The notes under the pieces were generated by a model. It had not been told where the DNA came from and ran no database searches. It worked only from the letters and a program-made list of their open reading frames with translations. A stretch of 64,000 bases of DNA from Alistipes montrealensis (lineage in GTDB: Bacteria > Bacteroidota > Bacteroidia > Bacteroidales > Rikenellaceae): positions 535,035 to 599,034 of the forward strand of contig NZ_JAGYXY010000002.1 in the NCBI RefSeq assembly GCF_018362775.1. Direction: 5' to 3'. The translations under genes were made by a program, and so were the position numbers. This document shows positions 58,990 through 64,000 of this stretch, piece by piece. Numbering within the stretch: the stretch's first letter is position 1; every line of letters starts with the position of its first letter.

Positions 58990-60387
58990 ATGAAGAAATT
59001 CCTTGTTTTATTGACTGCCCTTATGGGCATTCTCCTGTTTTCCGGTTGCGAATCGAAAGGCTGGAAGACCGTCGACGGCGTGATCGTTTTCGATACTCCC
59101 GCGCGTGAACCGGGTCAGAAATCGGTGCTGGGGCTCAAAACCGCACCGATGGATGTCGTTCGCGTGGGCTTCATCGGGCTGGGCATGCGCGGCCCCGGGG
59201 CCGTGGAACGGTTCACACACCTCGACGGGGTCGAAATCAAAGCCCTCTGCGACCTCTATCCCGAACGGGTGGACAGCGCGCAGGCGATCCTCGTGCGCCG
59301 CGGATTCCCCGAAGCGGCTTCGTACAGCGGCGAGGAGGGCTGGAAACAGCTTTGCGAGCGCGATGACATCGACCTGGTTTACATCGTAACCCCGTGGTTG
59401 CAGCACGTTCCGATGGCTGTTTACGCCATGGAACAGGGCAAGCATGTCGCCGTAGAGGTTCCCGCCGCCACGTCGCTCGAAGAGTGCTGGCAGTTGGTGA
59501 ACACTGCCGAGAAGACGCAGCGCCACTGCATGATGCTCGAGAACTGCGTTTACGATTTCTTCGAACTGACGACGCTCAACATGGCCCGGCAGGGGCTGTT
59601 CGGCGACATTCTCCATGTCGAAGGGTCGTACATCCACGACCTCGACGCCTTCTGGGATTATTACCAGGATAGCTGGCGCCTGAAATTCAACCAGAAACAC
59701 CGCGGCGACGTTTACGCTACGCACGGCCTCGGCCCTGCCTGCCAGGTGCTGGACATTCACCGCGGCGACAAGATGAACTACCTGGTGTCGATGGATACCA
59801 AGTCGGTCAACGGCCTGAAGCTCGCCGAAGAGAAACTCGGCGCCACGGAGTTCGCCAACGCCGACCAGACGCTGACGATGATCAAGACCGAGAAGGGCCG
59901 CACGATCCTGCTGGAGCATAACGTCTATACGCCCCGTCCTTACAGCCGCATGTACCAGGTGACCGGTACGAAGGGCTTCGCCAACAAGTACCCCATGCAG
60001 GGCTATGCCTTCAATCCCGAGCAGCTTTCGGATTCGGGAGTGCCCGACCACGAGAACCTGAACGCCCACCGTTTTGTGTCGAAGGAGGTGCGCGGGGCGC
60101 TGATGGAGCGTTACAAGGACCCGATCGTCATGCAGATCGAGGAGAAGGCCAAGGAGGTCGGCGGCCACGGCGGCATGGACTTCATCATGGATTACCGCCT
60201 GGTCTACTGCCTGCAGCACGGTCTGCCGCTGGACCAGGATGTGTATGATGCGGCCGAATGGTCGTGCATCGGAGCCCTTACGGCGATGTCGCTCGAAAAC
60301 AACAGCGCTCCGGTGGCCGTTCCCGACTTCACGCGCGGCGACTGGGACAAGACCGACGGCTACCGTCACGCGATGCTGGTCGACTAG
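58990..60387 (+). CDS. GH109-like lipoprotein, Gfo/Idh/MocA fold
   Basis: 465 residues. Signal peptide with lipobox LLFSGC (Cys20). The NAD-binding Rossmann motif is VRVGFIGLGMRGPGAVERF (about 57-75). HVAVEVPAATSLEECWQLV, then MMLENCVYDFFELTTLNMARQGLFGDILHVEGSYIHDL and YATHGLGPACQVLDIHRGDKM are features of GH109, which removes alpha-N-acetylgalactosamine using a tightly bound NAD. Length matches the family. It is monocistronic, between two divergent promoter regions, and separate from any SusCD pair. Other Gfo/Idh/MocA glycosidases cannot be excluded. Confidence 0.82.
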   Translation: MKKFLVLLTALMGILLFSGCESKGWKTVDGVIVFDTPAREPGQKSVLGLKTAPMDVVRVGFIGLGMRGPGAVERFTHLDGVEIKALCDLYPERVDSAQAILVRRGFPEAASYSGEEGWKQLCERDDIDLVYIVTPWLQHVPMAVYAMEQGKHVAVEVPAATSLEECWQLVNTAEKTQRHCMMLENCVYDFFELTTLNMARQGLFGDILHVEGSYIHDLDAFWDYYQDSWRLKFNQKHRGDVYATHGLGPACQVLDIHRGDKMNYLVSMDTKSVNGLKLAEEKLGATEFANADQTLTMIKTEKGRTILLEHNVYTPRPYSRMYQVTGTKGFANKYPMQGYAFNPEQLSDSGVPDHENLNAHRFVSKEVRGALMERYKDPIVMQIEEKAKEVGGHGGMDFIMDYRLVYCLQHGLPLDQDVYDAAEWSCIGALTAMSLENNSAPVAVPDFTRGDWDKTDGYRHAMLVD

Positions 60388-60404
60388 GCCGGAATCGTTG
60401 TACG

Positions 60405-60437
60405 AAAAAGGCGGAATCCGCAAGATTCCGCCTTTTT
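60405..60437. terminator. Bidirectional terminator
   Basis: Perfect 14-base-pair stem AAAAAGGCGGAATC / GATTCCGCCTTTTT with loop CGCAA, between the GH109-like gene and the convergent epimerase gene. Confidence 0.92.
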
Positions 60438-60481
60438 GATTTACAGGTTGTGGCCGCGTTTTTGTACGTACCGTTTCAGCC

Positions 60482-61441
60482 TCAGCGCCGAACCCCCCCC
60501 CGCGACAATACCTCCTCGAAGTAGGCAATCGTCTTAAGCAGACCGTCGCGCAACTGGATTTTCGGTTCCCAGCCGTCGAGCATGTTGCGGGCGAGCGAGA
60601 TGTCGGGCTGCCGCTGCTGGGGGTCGTCGGCCGGCAGGGGCAGGTGGACGATCTTCGAGTTCGAACCGGTCAGGTCGATCACCTCGCGGGCCAGTTCGGC
60701 GATGGTGAATTCGTGCGGGTTGCCGATGTTTACCGGGCCGGTGAAGTCGTCGGGCGTGATGTTCATCATGCGGGTCATGCCTTCGATCATGTCGTCGATG
60801 TATTGGAACGAACGGGTCTGTTCGCCGTCGCCGTAGATCGTGATTTTATCGCCCCGCAGCGCCTGGACGATGAAATTCGACACCACGCGCCCGTCGTTGA
60901 TGTCCATTTTCGGGCCGTAGGTGTTGAATATGCGGATGATCTTTACAGGGATGCCGTGTTCGCGGTAGTAGCTCATGAAGAGCGATTCGGCGCAGCGTTT
61001 GCCCTCGTCGTAGCACGAGCGGATGCCCAGCGGATTGACGTGCCCCCAGTAATCCTCCCGCTGGGGATGGATCAGCGGGTCGCCGTAAACTTCCGAGGTC
61101 GAAGCCTGGAGGATTTTGGCCCGGTTGTATTTGGCCATGCCGAGCATGTTGATCGCGCCGATGACCGATGTCTGGGTGGTTTTGATCGGGTCGTGCTGGT
61201 AGTAGATGGGCGAGGCGGGGCAGGCGAGGTTGTAGATCTCCTCGACTTCGGCCATGTAGGGATAGACGATGTCGTGGCGGATAACCTCGAAATTCGGGTT
61301 CGACAGCAAATGCCGGATATTACTTTTGTGCCCGGTGAAATAGTTGTCGATACAGATAATATCGTTACCTTCCGCAAGTAGTCTTTCACACAAATGGGAC
61401 CCGATAAACCCGGCGCCGCCTGAAATTAATATTCGTTTCAT
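60482..61441 (-). CDS. UDP-glucuronate decarboxylase-like NAD-dependent epimerase
   Basis: 319 residues from the ATG giving [18 protein letters not shown]. Extended SDR fold: NAD motif GGAGFIGSH, and the UXS-specific [27 protein letters not shown] and [16 protein letters not shown] segments. The catalytic Tyr-Lys pair is SCYDEGKR. The enzyme makes UDP-xylose from UDP-glucuronate, a precursor for surface glycans. No other glycan genes are adjacent. Confidence 0.87.
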   Translation of the reverse strand: MKRILISGGAGFIGSHLCERLLAEGNDIICIDNYFTGHKSNIRHLLSNPNFEVIRHDIVYPYMAEVEEIYNLACPASPIYYQHDPIKTTQTSVIGAINMLGMAKYNRAKILQASTSEVYGDPLIHPQREDYWGHVNPLGIRSCYDEGKRCAESLFMSYYREHGIPVKIIRIFNTYGPKMDINDGRVVSNFIVQALRGDKITIYGDGEQTRSFQYIDDMIEGMTRMMNITPDDFTGPVNIGNPHEFTIAELAREVIDLTGSNSKIVHLPLPADDPQQRQPDISLARNMLDGWEPKIQLRDGLLKTIAYFEEVLSRGGVRR

Positions 61442-61471
61442 TCTCAAATTGAGACGTTTGATTCTAATGAG

Positions 61472-61479
61472 CAAAGATA
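61472..61479 (-). promoter_or_regulatory. Candidate promoter -7 element for the UXS-like gene
   Basis: Minus-strand TATCTTTG, 31 bases before the start at 61441. Confidence 0.45.
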
Positions 61480-61500
61480 GAATTATTATTTAAAATTATA

Positions 61501-61508
61501 TATCTTTG
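61501..61508 (+). promoter_or_regulatory. Candidate promoter -7 element for the endonuclease/phosphatase-family gene
   Basis: TATCTTTG, an exact TAnnTTTG, 40 bases before ATG 61548; no clear -33 element at normal spacing. Confidence 0.45.
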
Positions 61509-61547
61509 CAAACGAAATAAACAAATTAGGTCGAAATAATATACCTT

Positions 61548-62594
61548 ATGGGCCGAAAAGCTGTATCCTATCTGTTGAAAAGTCTGGCCGTTGCCTTTAC
61601 CGCACTGTTGCTGGCGGCAGCCGTCGTGAGCTGGCGTTCGTCGTTCATCTCGCCCGAAGCCGGGAATTTCTGGGCTTCGATCGCGCTGCTGATGCCTGTC
61701 ATCCTGCTGCTGAACCTTGCAGCGCTCGTCTGGTGGCTTTTCCGTCGCAAATGGGGTGTTGCGCTGATGCCCGTTGCGGCGCTGGCGCTCAACCTGGGTT
61801 ACATTTCGGCGATGGTCCAACTGCCCGATTTCGGCAGCAAAGGCCCGCACGACATCCGTGTGGCGACGCTCAACGCCTTCGGGTTCCGCCGCCTCGGTCC
61901 CACGTCGGTCACGGCTTACGGTATCGCAACCGTGATGAAACGCGAAGAGGTCGACGTGCTCTGCCTGCAGGAGTTTCTCCAGGACTCTAAATTCCCGGCC
62001 GACAGCATCGCCCGGTTTTTCGCTTCGCGGATGCCTTACCATGTCGCTCAGAACGGCCAGGCTATCCTGAGCCGTTTCCCGATCCTCGACCACCGCTACG
62101 TTCAGTTCCCCGATTCGGGCAACGACTACCTGGAGGCGGACCTGAAGGTGGGTGACGATACGGTGCGCGTACTGTCGGTGCATCTTCAGACTTCGGGTAT
62201 TTCGGGCCTTCGTCACCGTTTCCGCAAGGATTACAACAGCGACGCCCCGGTCGAACGGGTGATCGGCGAACTGGAGCGCAACAGTCGTATCCGGGCGCAG
62301 CAGGTGCGTGAAATCCGCGCTGTGATCGACTCTACGCGTTATCCGGCTATCCTTGCCGGAGACTTCAACGATACTCCGTCGTCCTATACTTACCGTCAGA
62401 TCAAAGGCGGTATGACGGACGGCTTCCGGGCCGTCGGCAACGGATTCGGCGGCACGTTTCGCTACCTGGGCGGCGTGCTGCGCATCGACTACGTCTTCTA
62501 CGACGATAATTTCACGGGAGTCGGTTACTACATGCCTGCCGACGATCTGAGCGACCACAAGGCCGTCATCGCCGATCTCAGGCTCAAGCGGTAG
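61548..62594 (+). CDS. Membrane-anchored endonuclease/exonuclease/phosphatase-family protein
   Basis: 348 residues: two or three N-terminal transmembrane helices (about 10-90), then a DNase I-like domain (about 100-348). Active-site motifs are present: ATLNAFGF, CLQEFLQD (Glu), ILAGDFNDTPSSYTYRQ (Asp-x-Asn) and DDLSDHKAVIADL (Asp-His). The catalytic domain faces the periplasm if the helix count is three. Substrates in this superfamily include DNA, phosphoinositides and sphingomyelin. Its end overlaps the convergent kinase gene by 11 bases. Confidence 0.85.
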   Translation: MGRKAVSYLLKSLAVAFTALLLAAAVVSWRSSFISPEAGNFWASIALLMPVILLLNLAALVWWLFRRKWGVALMPVAALALNLGYISAMVQLPDFGSKGPHDIRVATLNAFGFRRLGPTSVTAYGIATVMKREEVDVLCLQEFLQDSKFPADSIARFFASRMPYHVAQNGQAILSRFPILDHRYVQFPDSGNDYLEADLKVGDDTVRVLSVHLQTSGISGLRHRFRKDYNSDAPVERVIGELERNSRIRAQQVREIRAVIDSTRYPAILAGDFNDTPSSYTYRQIKGGMTDGFRAVGNGFGGTFRYLGGVLRIDYVFYDDNFTGVGYYMPADDLSDHKAVIADLRLKR

Positions 62595-63747
62595 CGTCGT
62601 TTGCAGTCGCCGGTGCGGGCTGTTCCTTGGCGATGGTGAAGGTGAAGGTCGAACCCTCGCCCTCCTTCGATTCGACGGTCAGTTCGCCTCCGTTGCGGCG
62701 CGTGAGGTCCTGCACCAGTTGCAGGCCCAGCCCCGATCCCTCCTCGTTCTTGGTTCCGTAGGTGGTATGGTGGATTTCGGGGTTCAGCAGTTTGGGAATA
62801 TCCTCTTCCTTGATGCCGATGCCGAAATCGCGGACCGAGATGACGGCATGCGTGGGCGAGTCGCTCACGGAGATCACGATGCGGCCTCCTTCCTGGCTGT
62901 ACTTGATGGCGTTCGACATCAGGTTGCGCATGATCGTCTTGACCATATCCACGTCGCAGTGGACCGTGATTGGTCCCGGAATTTCGTATTCCACCTCGAC
63001 GTTCTTGACCTGCGCCACCAGGTCGGACATCTTGCTGGCGAAAAGCACCACTTCGGAAATGTCGACCTCCTGGAAGACCGTATTCATGCGGCCGATCTGG
63101 CTTTTGGTCCATTTGAGCAGGTTGTCCAGCAGCATGAACGTGCTCTCGGTGATGTTGTTGCCCATCGAAATCATTTCGAAACTCTCTTCGCTGACCTGAT
63201 CGGGCGTGATGCTGATCGAAAGCATGTTGAACACCATCTTGAGCGTGCCGATCGGCGAGCGGAGGTCGTGGGCGATCACCGAGTACATCTTGTCGCGCGC
63301 TTCGACGGTGGCCTGCAGTTCGTCGCGCTGCTGGAGGATGGTCCGCTGCGCCGCAGCCAGGTAGATGTGGTGCGCCACGCGGGTGATCAGCTCTTCGTGG
63401 TTGAAGGGTTTGGAGACGTAGTCGCTGGCTCCGTACTTGAAACCCTTCACGATGTCTTCGGGATTATGCAGCGCCGTGAGGAAAATGACGGGAATGTCCT
63501 CGTGCGCGGGATTTGCCTTCAGTTGCTTCAAAACCTCGTAACCGTCCAGGTCGGGCATCATGATGTCCAGCAGGATCAGGTCGGGGTTCACTGCCGCTAC
63601 CTTTTCCAGGGCCTCGTAACCGCCCGATGCCGTGACGATTTTGTATTTCGCCCGGCTCAGCACGGCTTTGAGCAGCATGATGTTCGTGGCGATATCGTCA
63701 ACGGCGAGAATGGTGTAATCCTCGGGTTTGATAGCAATGTTTTTCAT
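62584..63747 (-). CDS. Receiver-histidine kinase fusion
   Basis: 387 residues from the ATG giving MKNIAIKPEDYTILAVDD. An N-terminal receiver domain (about 12-128; phospho-acceptor Asp in DLILLDIMMPDLDGYEV, Lys in YVSKPF) precedes a linker helix, HisKA (about 155-220, SVIAHDLRSPIGTLKMVFN) and HATPase (about 265-375; NLMSNAIKYS, VRDFGIGI, GSGLGLQLV). It has no membrane segment. The receiver-first order suggests that it is controlled by an upstream kinase rather than by its own sensor. No partner is adjacent. Confidence 0.88.
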   Translation of the reverse strand: MKNIAIKPEDYTILAVDDIATNIMLLKAVLSRAKYKIVTASGGYEALEKVAAVNPDLILLDIMMPDLDGYEVLKQLKANPAHEDIPVIFLTALHNPEDIVKGFKYGASDYVSKPFNHEELITRVAHHIYLAAAQRTILQQRDELQATVEARDKMYSVIAHDLRSPIGTLKMVFNMLSISITPDQVSEESFEMISMGNNITESTFMLLDNLLKWTKSQIGRMNTVFQEVDISEVVLFASKMSDLVAQVKNVEVEYEIPGPITVHCDVDMVKTIMRNLMSNAIKYSQEGGRIVISVSDSPTHAVISVRDFGIGIKEEDIPKLLNPEIHHTTYGTKNEEGSGLGLQLVQDLTRRNGGELTVESKEGEGSTFTFTIAKEQPAPATANDATA

Positions 63748-63770
63748 GGCAGTCAGCAGTTTATGACGAA

Positions 63771-63802
63771 CAAATTTAGTAAAAAAATCGCGCTTGTGCA
63801 AA
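63771..63802 (-). promoter_or_regulatory. Promoter of the receiver-kinase gene
   Basis: Minus-strand TTTG (63802-63799), 20 bases, then TAAATTTG (63778-63771), 24 bases before the ATG. The -33 element lies inside the terminator hairpin of the upstream glycosyltransferase gene. Confidence 0.55.
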
Positions 63803-63819
63803 AAATCATGCACGGCGCG
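63781..63819 (-). terminator. Terminator of the glycosyltransferase gene at the window end
   Basis: On the minus strand, stem CGCGC/GCGCG plus GTGCA/TGCAC with a small bulge, then ATTTTTTT. The TGA stop of the gene is in the loop. Confidence 0.6.
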
Positions 63820-64000
63820 CTTTTTCCCATGCGCCCCGGCCCCTGTGGGTCGCCAGATACCCTGCCCCGCGGAAGACGTTGAGGTTCATGAAGAGGAAAT
63901 AATAGGGAACCGAAAGCATGCCTCCGCGGTGTCCCCGGCGTTCGCGCAGCCATCCGGCGAAAGCCGTGAGGTAGAAGGCCGCCTGCAGAGCGAGCAGCAC
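63806..64000 (-). CDS. C-terminal end of a family 2 glycosyltransferase (partial)
   Basis: The frame is open to the window edge, so the N-terminus lies beyond 64000. The 64 visible residues are two hydrophobic segments and the ending PYYFLFMNLNVFRGAGYLATHRGRGAWEKARRA. This matches how many Bacteroidota membrane GT2 enzymes end (FLFMNxxVFRG ... WEKxxR). The assignment rests on this tail only. Confidence 0.6.
   Translation of the reverse strand: MLLALQAAFYLTAFAGWLRERRGHRGGMLSVPYYFLFMNLNVFRGAGYLATHRGRGAWEKARRA

Noticed and set aside
1..64000. tRNA genes or CRISPR arrays
   Set aside because: I scanned the intergenic gaps for a T-loop-like GGTTCGAATC pattern, CCA-adjacent stems and regularly spaced repeats and found none; a program search would be more reliable.

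Overview
The window looks like chromosome of a GC-rich member of the Bacteroidota, order Bacteroidales; an Alistipes-like Rikenellaceae is my best guess. The basis is the set of lineage-restricted families (SusC/SusD, FecR with an ECF sigma factor, DUF4296, DUF4271, DUF3467, DUF5689, BACON-like repeats, TonB-family energy transducers), promoters of the Bacteroidota -33 TTTG / -7 TAnnTTTG type, few Shine-Dalgarno sequences, and high GC codon use. The genus is an inference. I saw no tRNA, rRNA, CRISPR array, prophage or transposase. Both ends cut through genes.

Layout. 1-10 kb: end of an Ig-like domain protein, an outer-membrane barrel, rbfA, a lipoprotein-release-type permease, a DUF4296 lipoprotein, a barrel-less amidohydrolase relative, xerD (minus), prmA, recO, a small exported protein, a phosphate-selective-type porin and a YeiH-type transporter. 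10-16.3 kb (minus): an operon reading tgt, lptG-like, PASTA protein, rluD-like, ygiQ. 16.3-19.2 kb (plus): glycosyltransferase, ECF sigma factor, rsmG, HXXEE membrane protein. 19.2-20.8 kb (minus): exported thioredoxin-like protein and rlmN. 20.9-28.5 kb (plus): two tandem TonB-type proteins, hflX, upp, a long leader, an LTA-synthase-like sulfatase, a hemerythrin/LuxR regulator and a zinc-type CDF exporter. 28.7-36.8 kb (minus): yidD, rnpA, a HemD-like protein, DUF4271, histidine kinase, S41 protease, small membrane protein, ispH, cmk and a LysE-type exporter.

37-56 kb is the accessory highlight. An ECF sigma factor, a FecR anti-sigma factor and a SusC with an N-terminal STN signalling domain form a trans-envelope regulatory chain. 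SusC/SusD are followed by four paralogous exported DUF5689 proteins, a three-part lipoprotein ending in a TIM barrel with a complete endonuclease IV-like set of nine metal ligands, and an S1/P1-type nuclease. There is no glycoside hydrolase, sulfatase or polysaccharide lyase in the cluster. I propose that it captures and degrades nucleic acid or a nucleotide-containing polymer rather than a glycan; this is the main candidate for an undescribed system.

56-64 kb: folC and lnt (minus), a lipoprotein GH109-like oxidoreductase, a UDP-glucuronate decarboxylase-like enzyme, a membrane-anchored endonuclease/exonuclease/phosphatase protein, a receiver-histidine kinase fusion and the end of a glycosyltransferase.

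Non-coding signals: several promoters and intrinsic terminators, a three-copy dispersed two-hairpin element (near 4.35, 6.3 and 10.05 kb), A/T-rich repeats at the 3' ends of minus-strand genes, a long leader before the sulfatase, and a possible short RNA gene between the CDF exporter and yidD.
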